From: Gemmataceae bacterium | Lineage (GTDB): Bacteria > Planctomycetota > Planctomycetia > Gemmatales > Gemmataceae | Direction: 5' to 3' | Assembly (NCBI GenBank): GCA_025055795.1 | Contig: JANWVV010000026.1 | Location: 1-58,206 of the forward strand | DNA: 58,206 nucleotides | Shown: positions 19,499 through 29,596 of the stretch, one piece after another | Layout: each line of letters starts with the position of its first letter | Position numbering within the stretch: position 1 is the stretch's first letter | Translations under genes and position numbers: made by a program | The notes under the pieces: generated by a model | Told to the model about the DNA's origin: nothing | Database searches by the model: none | What the model saw: only the letters and a program-made list of their open reading frames with translations

Positions 19499-19609
19499 CA
19501 CACCTAGCCCTTGGTGTGACAATGATCGTTATCGAACAGCTCGGGTCAGGGTGACCCGGTTCCCCTGTTGAGTAATTCAAACTCCATCTGAACAGATTGT
19601 TTGACAATC
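19499..19609. terminator. Three hairpins between converging genes
   Basis: CACACC-8 bases-GGTGTG (19499-19518), CGGGTCA-GGG-TGACCCG (19542-19558) and GATTGT-TTG-ACAATC (19595-19609) are perfect stems in a 209-base gap between a rightward gene ending at 19426 and leftward upp ending at 19636. Position suggests bidirectional termination; no clear T run is next to any stem. Confidence 0.45.
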
Positions 19610-19635
19610 AGCGATGGTCTTCAGGAGTTAGCGAG

Positions 19636-20274
<639 letters not shown>

Positions 20275-20312
20275 GGAAGCCCTCACGACGACTCGGACAC
20301 CAGTATGGCCAA

Positions 20313-20750
20313 TCAAGTCGCACGTTGCGTATTTCCAGCCTCAGAGCCCGTTTTGCCCAGGAGATGTCCACGGTCGAAGGCCAAGGGCAAAAGTTCCGCG
20401 GTGGTCGATCGCCGCCATTCACCTTGACGATTGAGCAAAATCACTTCGGCAGCGGGCGCCAGCTCCCATAACCACTGGCGGCAAGCACCACAGGGAGCTA
20501 GCGGTTGAGTTGTATCTGCCACCACCACCACACGACAGATGCCCCGCTGTCCTCGCGCAACGGCCTGAGCCAATGCATTGCGCTCTGCACACAAAGTAAG
20601 ACCATAGCTGGCATTTTCGACATTGCAACCTGCAAAAATCTGACCATCCGCCGTTTCCACCGCCGCACCAACTGCCAGTCCCGAATATGGCGCATAGGCG
20701 TTGGCCCAAGCCTGCCACGCTGCCTGCACTAATGCATCATCACGCAGCAT
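20313..20750 (-). CDS. cdd: Cytidine deaminase
   Basis: 145 residues, the usual length of the tetrameric form. Deaminates cytidine and deoxycytidine. The zinc site is complete: Cys54-Ala-Glu56 within SYGLTLCAERNA, and Cys87 and Cys90 in APCGACRQWLWE; Glu56 is the catalytic proton shuttle. The substrate-binding segment GCNVENASYG precedes it. First gene of the cdd-upp pair: deamination yields uridine, and uracil released from it is recycled by upp (no nucleoside phosphorylase gene is in the window). Confidence 0.96.
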   Translation of the reverse strand: MLRDDALVQAAWQAWANAYAPYSGLAVGAAVETADGQIFAGCNVENASYGLTLCAERNALAQAVARGQRGICRVVVVADTTQPLAPCGACRQWLWELAPAAEVILLNRQGEWRRSTTAELLPLAFDRGHLLGKTGSEAGNTQRAT

Positions 20751-20878
20751 AATTTTTCACCATAGGTGCTTTGATATTAGTGCACTTTCGCTCCTACATC
20801 TTACTGCCAATACTAAACTGTTAAATACAAATTGCGAACGAACGTTGAAAACATGCGTGGATCGAAGTAAGTCGCTTT

Positions 20879-21928
20879 TTAGCTTAGTTCATTGCGGAGA
20901 GCACCCGAGACAGGGATAACACGGCCGCTCCGCACCGAGTCACATTCGCGATAGCACAACATCAAGGCATCGCGAGCCAGTTGGCCTGCGAGCACGGAAG
21001 GTTCCTGGCCGGTCCGCACGCCATCGGCTGCTGCCTGCAGCTCTTCAGCAAAGGCCGTGAGGGGGTCACTGCCGCCCGGTAGTTCAGGCTGATGTGCTTG
21101 CCCGTCTGCTGTCAAGACCGTCAGCGGTGGGCCGCTGGAGGAATACACCAAGGTGGCTTGCTCCAGATATATCTCGTACCCGTGGATGAACGGCCGCCCC
21201 TTCATACACAATGCACCGCTGGAGCAAGTGATGGCTGGACCACCTTCGCCGTAAAGGTAGGAGGTCGTCAAATAGGTGACAGTGCCATTGTCTTGGGTGC
21301 CCACGGCGAAAACCGCTTGGGGCACGCCGCAGACCCAGCAGATGAAATGAGTATCATGGATATGCAGATCGACGGCTGGTCCACCAGTTTTGGCTGCATC
21401 GCCGATGTCGGCCGACCAGTCCGGCTTGGAGATGACACGTTGGAAGTGAGCCGCCCGTAGTCGGCCATAACGGCCCGAACGGATCACCTCAGCGGCGTAA
21501 CGAAACTCGGGAAAAAACGGCAGCACGTGTGCCACCATCAGCAGCCGGCCCGCCTGGCGGGCGGTCGCAACCATTCGGTCTGCTTCCTGGGGGGTCAGAG
21601 CAATCGCTTTCTCCACTATGACATGCTTTCCTGCTTCCAGCGCAGCGATGGCCATTGGTGCATGCTGATCGGTCACGGTGCAAATATCGATCAGATCGAT
21701 CTCCGGATCTGCTAACATGTCGGTGTATTGGGCATACGTCTTAATACCGCTCAGGTCGACCATGCCCGGTTCCGGACCGAAATTGCCACGGGTCGAACGC
21801 CAGTCCCCTGCTCTTTTGGCTGGATCGCGGCTACAAATGGCCGTTACCCGTGCTTCCCGCAAACGCTGCGCGGCCAAATAGTGAATACGCCCCATAAACC
21901 CAATGCCAACAATCCCTATGCGGATCAT
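20879..21928 (-). CDS. Gfo/Idh/MocA family oxidoreductase
   Basis: 349 residues. The N-terminal Rossmann motif is GIVGIGFMGRIHYLAA, the conserved EKAIAL segment is near residue 107 (usually EKP; Pro is replaced by Ala here), and the C-terminal domain has GGPAVDLHIHDTHFICWVCG, with the His residues expected at the sugar site. It likely oxidises or reduces a sugar or inositol with NAD(P) in the cytoplasm; no Tat signal is present, unlike many planctomycete paralogues. A near-consensus promoter lies about 215 bases upstream (22149-22177), overlapped by an inverted repeat, so the gene may be regulated. Confidence 0.88.
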   Translation of the reverse strand: MIRIGIVGIGFMGRIHYLAAQRLREARVTAICSRDPAKRAGDWRSTRGNFGPEPGMVDLSGIKTYAQYTDMLADPEIDLIDICTVTDQHAPMAIAALEAGKHVIVEKAIALTPQEADRMVATARQAGRLLMVAHVLPFFPEFRYAAEVIRSGRYGRLRAAHFQRVISKPDWSADIGDAAKTGGPAVDLHIHDTHFICWVCGVPQAVFAVGTQDNGTVTYLTTSYLYGEGGPAITCSSGALCMKGRPFIHGYEIYLEQATLVYSSSGPPLTVLTADGQAHQPELPGGSDPLTAFAEELQAAADGVRTGQEPSVLAGQLARDALMLCYRECDSVRSGRVIPVSGALRNELS

Positions 21929-22148
21929 GACAACTCCTCAGCGAGGAAAATACTCGGCAACTACACCGCGGACATAAGCACGATCTGTCATTTGATCTAG
22001 TCTGATCAAAATAGATCGGCCGTAGTGCGTCCACAGGCCGCCCATGATCACTTATTCGATATCCTGGTATCTATCAGCTCACCTCTTTTGAGGCCTCACC
22101 AAATCCTCTAGCGGTACCGTTGAGGATCCCAGAACAACATTTACTATA

Positions 22149-22177
22149 ATTATGAACAATAAATAGTGAATTGTCAA
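22149..22177 (-). promoter_or_regulatory. Sigma70-type promoter for the Gfo/Idh/MocA gene
   Basis: On the minus strand: TTGACA (22177-22172), 17-base spacer, CATAAT (22154-22149). Six of six and five of six matches at ideal spacing. The predicted start near 22142 gives a leader of about 214 bases before ATG 21928. Confidence 0.6.
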
Positions 22178-22190
22178 CTAACATGTTCAT
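22152..22190. promoter_or_regulatory. Inverted repeat overlapping the promoter (operator candidate)
   Basis: ATGAACA (22152-22158) and TGTTCAT (22184-22190), a perfect 7-base inverted repeat with 25 bases between, overlapping the -10 and lying just upstream of the -35 of the leftward promoter. Confidence 0.4.
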
Positions 22191-22371
22191 TTTTTCACAA
22201 AAACAGCATTTGTCCAATCGCAGTGTGGTTAATCATCGTCGGAAAGGGTGTCAGAGCGTCATGCCGGATCTTAACACCCCAAGCAAGATGTTGCAACCAC
22301 CATGGAGGGGATTAATCTGGATAAAGTGAGCTGATACCCCGACGATTTTGCACGATGAATGCAGGTGAACC

Positions 22372-25080
22372 ATGGGAAGAATATCGGTTTTTCTGATCGT
22401 TTGGTACGTTGCTACCATAGCAGTCCTCACTGGCTGGATCAACAACCTTGGTCCGAGCCATGCCGGAGATACGGCGGTCCGTACCGGTCATCTCGTACAT
22501 AATCCTAAACAGCTGCGACAATTGTTGCAGCGGGGCAACTACGCCGAAGCAGAAGAGGGTTACCGCCAGGCTGCTCAACAGCGTGGAGCTATCGAGGATT
22601 ATCTCGGTTGGTGTCGCGTGTTACGCGAAACTGGACGATACGACGACGCTTTGAAGGTACTGGACGAAGGCCTTAAGAAACACAAAAATCAGGCCGACTT
22701 GCTCGCCGAACGGGCCGAGGTGCTGTACGTTACTGGTCGTTGGGAGCAGGCGCATCAGGACGTGGCCGCCGCCTTGCGGACCGATGCTAATCATTTCCGC
22801 GCCCGCTGGGTGCAAGCTTGTCTTTTGCGAGATCAGGGGGATTTGGAGGCGGCGGATCAACAAGTCCGTTGGCTGGTTCGGACTTATACCCAGCTCAGTG
22901 GTACCGCCCAGGAAATTCGCGATGCCGAACGTCTGCTCATTGTGGGGTTGGCTGGAGCGGAAAACGCACGTCGGCACCGCCGTCCCCAACAATTTGCCTT
23001 CATTTTGAATGAAATTTACAAGGATGCTTTGCGGGATGATCCTGACTGCTGGCAGGCGGAATATCAAGCCGCCCAACTTCTTCTCGAAAAGCACAATCAA
23101 GCGGAAGGGGAAGCGGCCCTGGACAAGGCCCTAGCGATCAACCCGCGAGCAGCCGACGCGCTGGCTCTCAAAGGCCGGGTAGCTTTAGATCAGAGGCAAG
23201 CAGGGCAGGCGGTTCGCTTGGCAGACAAAGCGTTGAAAATCCATCCTAATCATCTCGAAGCCTTGCGACTACTCGCGGACGTCAGGCTACTGACGGGGGA
23301 TCTAGCCGGCGCAGAAAATCTGATTAAGTTGGCCCGCGATATTCATCCTCGTGCCGAGGCGACCTGGGCTCGTCAGGCCGTCCTGGCGTATCTCAAAGGT
23401 AGTGCCGCTAGCGTGCAGAAAGTGGAGCAGGAGGTCCTTAGCTTTTGTCGCACCCCCGGTCTGTGGCATCTGGAAACGGCGGAACTGCTCCTGTTATTTA
23501 AACGGTACCCTGAAGCGGAACACCATTACAAGCAAGCGGTCAAATTACGACCGGATCTGCCCGCTGCCACTGCCGGACTAGGTTTTTTGTACTGGCAATT
23601 GGGGAGGGAGGAAGAAGCCCAACAGGTTCTGAAAGAGGCGTTCCAGGCCGATCCGTTCCACGTACGCGTTGCCAATGCCTTGAAGGTGCTTGAACATCTC
23701 TCCAAGTATCAGAAACGCGAAACGGATCATTTTGTAATCAAGTTCAGCGAACGGGACAAAGTACTGGCCGCCTGGCTGGCAGACTACCTGGAGCTGTGGT
23801 ACGCCGAATATCAGCAACGGTATGGTTTCACGCCGGCGGGCAAAGTGCTGGTCGAAATATTAGCTAGCCGGGAAATGTTCAGTGGTCGCATCCTGGCCTT
23901 ACCCGACTTGCCCGGGACTGTCCAAGGGGCAAGTACGGGACCACTCCTGCTTCTTCCCTCGCCGCGGGCTGATAACCGAGTCCGACTGTATAACTGGGTC
24001 AGCGTGGCACGCCACGAGTTGACCCATGTGTTTAATCTGCAGCAAACCCACTACCGTGTGCCGACCTGGCTCACGGAGGGGCTGGCAGTCCACGCCGAGC
24101 AAGATCAACGGTTCCTGGCTTATCAGGAACTCCTCAAAGAACGCCTCGTAGCGGGCACCATCTACAACCTCAACACGATTGCCCGGGGTTACCAAAATTT
24201 CGCCCATTCGGAGGACGTTATCACTGCCTATTACCAAGGCTGGCTCTACGTGCAGTATTTGACCGAACAGTATGGGCAAAAGGCGATTCGCGAATTGCTC
24301 GAGGCCTACCAGCAGGGTTTATCAACGCAGCAAGCCATCCTGAAGGTGTGCGGTGTCAGTCTGGACCAACTGGAGCAAGGGTACCGCCGGTACTTGGACA
24401 AGCATTTGCGTGCCGTCCCGCCACGGGAAATCCTGCCTCCACTGGAGGAATTGGAAGCCAGCTGGAATAAACATCCAGATAACGCCGAGGTGGGGGCTCA
24501 GCTAGCAGCAGCATATCTGCAGCGGCAACGCTGGGACGACGCACGTCGCATAGCGGAAAAAGTCTGGCGGCAGCATCAGGGACATCCCGCAACCGCCTTG
24601 GTACTAGCCCGTTTACATCATCGCAATAAGGACGTCGTCGCAGCTGCCGTGCTGCTGGAAGAAACACTCCAGCGCAACCCGGGGAACGTACGGTTGCTGC
24701 GGGCGCTTGCCCGTTATCTTGTCCTGTGCGAGCGGAACGAACGGGCGATTGCGGTCCTGGAACAACTACGGAGCTTGCAGGTAGCTGGTGAAGAGCAACT
24801 TGAAGTTCTGGCCGAGTTATATGCCCTTGGTCAGCAACGTCAGCAACAGGCCGCGGTGCTAGCCGACCTGGCGGCCCGTCAGCCGGACAACGTCGACGTA
24901 CGCCGTCGCCTGGCCCGACTCTGGCAGCAAATGGGTAACTGGGAGCAGGTGGCACGCTGGGCAGAAAGTATTCTCTGGATCGATGTTGAGGACTCTGAAG
25001 CCAAGGAATTGCTCCTGTCCGCCTGGCAACATCTGGGTATGCATGATCAGATCCGACGCCTGTCAGCTCGTTACCGTTAA
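22372..25080 (+). CDS. TPR-repeat protein with gluzincin metallopeptidase domain
   Basis: 902 residues: an N-terminal signal or anchor (residues 3-22), TPR repeats to about residue 450 (A-E-Y-A and L-x-x-G-R patterns such as LRETGRYDDALKVLDEGLKKH), a peptidase domain at about 460-680, and a second TPR block to the end. The peptidase domain has HELTH (His548, Glu549, His552) and a third zinc ligand in WLTEGLAVHAE (Glu569), the gluzincin arrangement of peptidase-MA-like domains. Probably a periplasmic protease or scaffold. ATG 22372 is preceded by a modest AGGTGA. It is followed after 113 bases by an alpha/beta hydrolase gene. Confidence 0.85.
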   Translation: MGRISVFLIVWYVATIAVLTGWINNLGPSHAGDTAVRTGHLVHNPKQLRQLLQRGNYAEAEEGYRQAAQQRGAIEDYLGWCRVLRETGRYDDALKVLDEGLKKHKNQADLLAERAEVLYVTGRWEQAHQDVAAALRTDANHFRARWVQACLLRDQGDLEAADQQVRWLVRTYTQLSGTAQEIRDAERLLIVGLAGAENARRHRRPQQFAFILNEIYKDALRDDPDCWQAEYQAAQLLLEKHNQAEGEAALDKALAINPRAADALALKGRVALDQRQAGQAVRLADKALKIHPNHLEALRLLADVRLLTGDLAGAENLIKLARDIHPRAEATWARQAVLAYLKGSAASVQKVEQEVLSFCRTPGLWHLETAELLLLFKRYPEAEHHYKQAVKLRPDLPAATAGLGFLYWQLGREEEAQQVLKEAFQADPFHVRVANALKVLEHLSKYQKRETDHFVIKFSERDKVLAAWLADYLELWYAEYQQRYGFTPAGKVLVEILASREMFSGRILALPDLPGTVQGASTGPLLLLPSPRADNRVRLYNWVSVARHELTHVFNLQQTHYRVPTWLTEGLAVHAEQDQRFLAYQELLKERLVAGTIYNLNTIARGYQNFAHSEDVITAYYQGWLYVQYLTEQYGQKAIRELLEAYQQGLSTQQAILKVCGVSLDQLEQGYRRYLDKHLRAVPPREILPPLEELEASWNKHPDNAEVGAQLAAAYLQRQRWDDARRIAEKVWRQHQGHPATALVLARLHHRNKDVVAAAVLLEETLQRNPGNVRLLRALARYLVLCERNERAIAVLEQLRSLQVAGEEQLEVLAELYALGQQRQQQAAVLADLAARQPDNVDVRRRLARLWQQMGNWEQVARWAESILWIDVEDSEAKELLLSAWQHLGMHDQIRRLSARYR

Positions 25081-25193
25081 CCGAGCGAGATATACCCCTT
25101 CGGGTGAAGAGGGAATGTCCCCCATATAATGGTCAGGGGGCAATCATTGTGCAACCATGTGAAGGGACTTGAGCGATCCATCGGGAGGACATC

Positions 25194-25994
25194 GTGCATA
25201 CCATCGCATTGCCGCGCCAGAACATGACGCTAGCTTACAACGATCATGGTCACGGCTCGCCCCTGATTTTGCTGCATGCCTTCCCGCTGGACCACGAAAT
25301 GTGGGAGCCACAACTAGCCGCACTCGTAGGAGCCGGTTATCGCGTCATCGTAATTGATCTGCCCGGCTTCGGCGCTTCCCCTCGGCAACCGGGGTGGACG
25401 ATCGACTCGGCAGCCGACGCCGTGGCGGAACTGCTCGAGCAGTTGCGTGTTCCCACAGCCGTTGTCGGTGGTGTTTCCATGGGCGGATATGTGGCTTTGG
25501 CCTTCGCCCGCCGCCATCCTCGGCAACTAGCTGGCTTGATTCTGGCCGATACCCGTGCCGGGGCCGATGACGAAGTCGCTCGAGCCCGACGTCACGAGAT
25601 GATTACCGCTATCCGACAGCGTGGCATCGATGCCATCTCGTCCACACTTCTGCCTCAACTGCTCGGCGAAACGACACGCCAGCGTCATCCTCACCTGCTT
25701 GATACAGTACAAGCCATCGCGTCGCGCCAAACTCCGGAGGCGCTTGTCGATGCGTTGATTGCCCTGCGTGATCGTCCGGATGCTACGCCCTATCTGGGCA
25801 ATATTTGTGTTCCCACCCTGGTACTTGTCGGCGAGGAAGACACGATCACACCACCTTTGTACGCCGCACGCTTGGCTGGACTGATCAACACGGCACAACT
25901 GCAATATGTTCCCCGTGCCGGCCACCTGAGCAACCTGGAAAACCCAGAGGCATTTAATCAGGCCGTGCTCGAATTTTTGCCCCGCGTTCGCTGA
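25194..25994 (+). CDS. Alpha/beta hydrolase
   Basis: 266 residues with the standard fold: oxyanion segment LLHAFPLDHEMW, nucleophile elbow GGVSMGG with Ser95, a cap domain around 115-200, the acid in VLVGEEDTITPP and the catalytic His in RAGHLSNLENPEAF. It resembles the 3-oxoadipate enol-lactonase/BioH-like group, but the substrate cannot be read. GTG start at 25194 with GGGAGGA five bases upstream. A TATAAT at 25125-25130 inside a C5/G5 hairpin lies in the gap before it. Confidence 0.9.
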   Translation: MHTIALPRQNMTLAYNDHGHGSPLILLHAFPLDHEMWEPQLAALVGAGYRVIVIDLPGFGASPRQPGWTIDSAADAVAELLEQLRVPTAVVGGVSMGGYVALAFARRHPRQLAGLILADTRAGADDEVARARRHEMITAIRQRGIDAISSTLLPQLLGETTRQRHPHLLDTVQAIASRQTPEALVDALIALRDRPDATPYLGNICVPTLVLVGEEDTITPPLYAARLAGLINTAQLQYVPRAGHLSNLENPEAFNQAVLEFLPRVR

Positions 25995-26289
25995 ACGATG
26001 CAACCGTTCCACAACCGGAGGGCACTGAAATCGACTAACGGCATACCTGTCGCGACAAGAACGCAACCAACGCTCACACCAGCACACTTTGATAATTCAC
26101 TAACTCACCAAGCGGTGCTAACAGAAAGACTTATTAAACGGCAACGCTCGGGATAATCTGATACTTGCTCGCTAGGCGTGGTGTGGGGCATCCCGCCTGC
26201 TTGAAGTGTACGAAAAAGATGGTACGGTCTACGTCCTAGCAATCAGGTTATCGAGTACGGTTCTAGTTATTAAGGCGAAGGGACGGTGC

Positions 26290-26592
26290 TTATGACGCCC
26301 CGTCGCGTTTCAGTTGTTTTGGACCTTCGCCGACTACCTTTTCATAAGTGCCTTTATCCGTTTTGACGTATTTGGTGAACCCTTTGGAGGCCAGGTTTTT
26401 ATCAGATACAGCCGCTCGGGCGTGTAGATCGGTCCAAGTTCGCGGAGCGTTCGGCTCGGCGTACACTCGCCGGATGGGCTGTCCTGTCTCGGGATGATGG
26501 GTCAATGGCGGATCACTCATCTTCTGGAAAATTTCCAGTTGTTCGCCACCACTTCCATCTTCGCGGATCACCTCGTAAAGATACAGCGGCAT
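26290..26592 (-). CDS. FmdB-like protein lacking the zinc-ribbon cysteines
   Basis: 100 residues from ATG 26592 (the 18 codons before it are unsupported). MPLYLYEVIREDGSGGEQLEIFQKMSDPPLT...ETGQPIRRVYAEP follows FmdB/YegS-type zinc ribbons residue by residue (MPxYEYxCxxCGxxFExFQ-MSDPPLxxCPxCG-xVRR), but each Cys position is replaced: no Cys-x-x-Cys pair occurs anywhere. The C-terminal half (NLASKGFTKYVKTDKGTYEKVVGEGP) matches the usual tail. It probably keeps the fold without zinc. Function unknown; the family is loosely called regulatory. Confidence 0.75.
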   Translation of the reverse strand: MPLYLYEVIREDGSGGEQLEIFQKMSDPPLTHHPETGQPIRRVYAEPNAPRTWTDLHARAAVSDKNLASKGFTKYVKTDKGTYEKVVGEGPKQLKRDGAS

Positions 26593-26839
26593 GGCGAGCC
26601 TCCCCGTATACGATCGCGTTGGCAGAAGCGCGGCTGGCGAAAACAATGCATCGCGATGTCAATGTACCCATCAGTAACATCTGTTCCTATGGACACGCCA
26701 ACCTCTGACACCTTCTTCATTATAAAGGCGACAATTCGAAACCAAAAACCGACGAGCCTGCGCTCGGGTTTTATCGAAAGCTATGGCCTCCAGAGGATCA
26801 GACGCCGGTCTGGAAAAGGCTTTATCCGGTCGCCGGCGT

Positions 26840-27790
26840 TCAACCCCGGCTCATTTCCTCGCGGATGGTTTCCAACAGCTTTTTGGTCAGGCGGATGCCA
26901 TCGGCTTCGCTGTGTTTGCTTCCTTCATACTCGATGCCGATGTAACCATGGTACTTGTGTTTACGGACCACAATGTCCAGCATCTTGCGGTAATCGGTAA
27001 ATACTTCGTTGCCTTGGTCATCGAATTGATGACTTTTCGCCGAGACCCCCTTGGCAAATGGCATTAGCTCATCCACACCCTTGTACCGGTCGTAAGTGGT
27101 TTCGGCGATACCTGGGATCTTGCCGATATTGAAGTTGCCGAAGTCAGGCAGGGTACCACAACGGGGGTGATCGACCAGTTTGATCACGCCAGCCAGCCAT
27201 GCTCCGTGGCTCGACAGGCCGCCGTGATTTTCCACAATGGTGTTGATACCTAGCGTAGCGGTAAACTCCGTCAGTTGGCGCAAACCATCAGCGGCCAGCT
27301 TCTGGGTTTCGGCAAACCCCAGTTTCCAGTCGCTCGCCGCATTTACACGAATGGAATGGCAGCCGAGAAACCTAGCCCATTCTGCCCAGCGTTTATGATT
27401 GTCAACAGCCTGACGGCGTCGCTTCTCGTCTGGATCGCCAAGACTTCCCTCACCATCGCACATGATGAGAACGCTGACCACACGATGATCATCCGCCACC
27501 TTTTTGAGGTCTTTCAGATAATTATCATCGTGCTTTTTATCGCGATAAAATTGATTGACGTATTCGACAGCCTCGATGCCGTAATCTTTGCTAGCGATTT
27601 CGGCAAAGCGAAGAGGATCTTTTTTGTCACCAGCCCGTCCAAAAAAGGCCCGATGATGGGACCATTGGGCCAGCGAAATTTTAAACAGCGGTTCGCGGCT
27701 TGCTTGTGCCGGTGTAAGCGAAGCTCCCAACACGCCAGCAACTCCGGCTGACGTATAACGCAGAAATTCGCGACGGCTCCACGACATCAT
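26840..27790 (-). CDS. Tat-exported sugar-phosphate isomerase/epimerase-like TIM barrel
   Basis: 316 residues. The N-terminus carries a twin-arginine signal (SWSRREFLRYTSAGVAGVLGASLTPAQA), so it is exported folded, a frequent arrangement in planctomycetes. The rest is a xylose isomerase-like TIM barrel (AP endonuclease family 2): IVENHGGLSSHGAWLAGVIKLV, GTLPDFGNFNI and HGYIGIEYEGSKHSEADGI contain the expected metal and acid positions. A perfect AGGAGG (27798-27803 on the complement) sits seven bases before ATG 27790. Divergent from the aldehyde dehydrogenase gene. Confidence 0.88.
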   Translation of the reverse strand: MMSWSRREFLRYTSAGVAGVLGASLTPAQASREPLFKISLAQWSHHRAFFGRAGDKKDPLRFAEIASKDYGIEAVEYVNQFYRDKKHDDNYLKDLKKVADDHRVVSVLIMCDGEGSLGDPDEKRRRQAVDNHKRWAEWARFLGCHSIRVNAASDWKLGFAETQKLAADGLRQLTEFTATLGINTIVENHGGLSSHGAWLAGVIKLVDHPRCGTLPDFGNFNIGKIPGIAETTYDRYKGVDELMPFAKGVSAKSHQFDDQGNEVFTDYRKMLDIVVRKHKYHGYIGIEYEGSKHSEADGIRLTKKLLETIREEMSRG

Positions 27791-28105
27791 GAGGCGGCCT
27801 CCTGGAAACGGAAATCACCACGCACGGTCAGGGTTAACATCGAACAACCAGCAGTGGTATCCGCGATTGTAGGCGGTCCGCCGCTGGATGCCAGAGCCAA
27901 AATTGTTAAACAATCTGCCTGAGGAACTCGGGCAACCGACCCCCGACAAGGTGATTGGCAGCCGTTGCCGGCCACAACCGCTAAAACAAACCGTAAGTGA
28001 ACAAAACCAGGTCAATACCCGCTCTGATGACTGATGCTGCCAGTTCGGCCGGTGGCAGAGGCGGAGATACCTGAAAAAGCGACAATTGCGATTGAGGATT
28101 GAGAT
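27791..28105. other. 315-base divergent region
   Basis: Contains the strong ribosome binding site of the leftward isomerase next to its start and a small hairpin ATTGT-TAA-ACAAT (27902-27914). No clear promoter or gene. Confidence 0.45.
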
Positions 28106-29563
28106 ATGACTGCCAATGTAGCGGTACATCATCGGCAACTTTTTATCAACGGGGAATGGGTAGAATCCGTTTCTGGGAAACGGATCGGTGTGGAGAACCC
28201 TGCGACCGAAGAGATCATAGCGGAGGTGAGCTTTGGCGGTCGCGAAGATTGCCGTCGGGCCATAGAGGCGGCGGCCGAGGCCATGAAGACCTGGATGCGG
28301 TTGACCCCCTACGACCGGGGCAAGGTGTTAAAGAAGACCGCGGAGTTAATGCGGGCACGAGCGGATGAGTTGGCCCGGACCATGACTCTGGAGCAAGGTA
28401 AGCCGGTGGCCGAGGCCAAAGCCGAGGTCCTGCATTCAGCCGACACCTTCGAGTGGTTTGCCGAGGAGGGGAAACGGGCCTATGGCCAGGTTATTCCGCC
28501 ATCCAACCCGCAGAAGCGTCACTTGACGATCAAGCATCCCGTGGGGGTAGTCGGGGCAATCGGTCCATGGAATTTCCCCATCACGCTGCAAGCCCGCAAG
28601 ATTGCCCCGGCCTTGGCAGCCGGATGTACAATCGTGTGCAAGCCGGCCACGCAAACCCCTCTGTCGCTCATTGGCGTGTTCGAATGCCTGGTTGAAGCCG
28701 GGCTGCCGAAGGGCGTGGCCAACCTTGTGATCGGCCCGGCCGAGGAAATCGCCGATGAGTTCCTCACCCATCCTGCGGTCCGCAAGATCAGCTTTACCGG
28801 GTCGACCGAAGTCGGTAAACAACTGATGCGTCGGGCCGCCGACCAGCTAAAGCGTCTAAGCCTCGAATTAGGTGGTCACGCGCCCTTCATCGTCTTCCCT
28901 GACGCGGACCCGGAAGTGGTTGCCAAGGCAGCCGTCATTGGCAAGTTCCGCAACAACGGTCAGGTTTGTATCAGCCCGAGCCGCTTCTACGTCCATAAAG
29001 ACATCGAGAAGAAGTTCACCGAGGCCGCAGTGGCCGAAGCAAAAAGCCTTAAACTGGGCAACGGCTTGGAAGAAGGTGTGCAGGTCGGGCCAATGTTCGA
29101 ACGCAAAGCCCTGGAAAATACCCTGGCTCTTATCGACGACGCCCGCCGCAAAGGAGCCGAGATCCTCACCGGCGGCAAACGTTCCGACAAATTCCCCCGC
29201 GGCTACTTCTTCGAGCCAACCGTGCTGACCCACTTGTCGCCGGACGCCCGCATCCTGAGTGAAGAGCCCTTTGCACCCGTCATGCCCATCCTGGATTTCT
29301 CCAAGCTGGATGAAGTTATCGCGGCGGCCAATAATACGCGCTACGGCCTGGCGGCATACGTATTTACTAACGACATTACCGTCATGTGGCGGATGGCGGA
29401 AGGACTGGAGGCTGGCATCATCGGTATCAATGACCCAGTACCCGCCACGCCTCAATGCCCCTTCGGCGGCATGAAAGAGTCCGGGCTGGGACGCGAGCTT
29501 GCTCACGAAGGCCTGGAAGCCTACCTGGAAACCAAATACGTGTCCCTGACCCTGCGGGGCTGA
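28106..29563 (+). CDS. NAD(P)-dependent succinate-semialdehyde-type dehydrogenase
   Basis: 485 residues, typical ALDH length. Visible motifs: GPWNFPITLQARKIAPALAAGC (N-terminal fold), FTGSTEVGKQLM, general-base Glu254 in LELGGHAPFIVF, nucleophile Cys288 in NNGQVCISPSR, and EEPFAPVMPI. This combination fits the succinate/glutarate semialdehyde dehydrogenase (GabD) branch, converting succinate semialdehyde to succinate. No GABA aminotransferase is nearby, so the in-vivo aldehyde is uncertain. GAGG lies about 11 bases before the ATG. Confidence 0.9.
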   Translation: MTANVAVHHRQLFINGEWVESVSGKRIGVENPATEEIIAEVSFGGREDCRRAIEAAAEAMKTWMRLTPYDRGKVLKKTAELMRARADELARTMTLEQGKPVAEAKAEVLHSADTFEWFAEEGKRAYGQVIPPSNPQKRHLTIKHPVGVVGAIGPWNFPITLQARKIAPALAAGCTIVCKPATQTPLSLIGVFECLVEAGLPKGVANLVIGPAEEIADEFLTHPAVRKISFTGSTEVGKQLMRRAADQLKRLSLELGGHAPFIVFPDADPEVVAKAAVIGKFRNNGQVCISPSRFYVHKDIEKKFTEAAVAEAKSLKLGNGLEEGVQVGPMFERKALENTLALIDDARRKGAEILTGGKRSDKFPRGYFFEPTVLTHLSPDARILSEEPFAPVMPILDFSKLDEVIAAANNTRYGLAAYVFTNDITVMWRMAEGLEAGIIGINDPVPATPQCPFGGMKESGLGRELAHEGLEAYLETKYVSLTLRG

Positions 29564-29596
29564 CCAAGTTACTGTCGCTCACACCACAGACAAGCT

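Larger units (their letters stand above)
21929..22371. other. 443-base divergent region with promoter and AT-rich patch
   Basis: Separates the leftward oxidoreductase from the rightward TPR metallopeptidase gene. Positions 22140-22200 are markedly AT-rich and hold the leftward promoter described separately. Nothing else recognised. Confidence 0.5.

Noticed and set aside
25119..25140. C5/G5 hairpin with TATAAT in its loop
   Set aside because: It could be a terminator or a -10, but no T run and no matching -35 (GGGTGA at the right distance) were seen.
26494..27000. Rightward frame across the FmdB-like and isomerase genes
   Set aside because: It runs antisense to two well-supported genes and through their spacer.
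28868..29506. Leftward 212-residue frame opposite the aldehyde dehydrogenase
   Set aside because: Antisense shadow of a strongly conserved gene.
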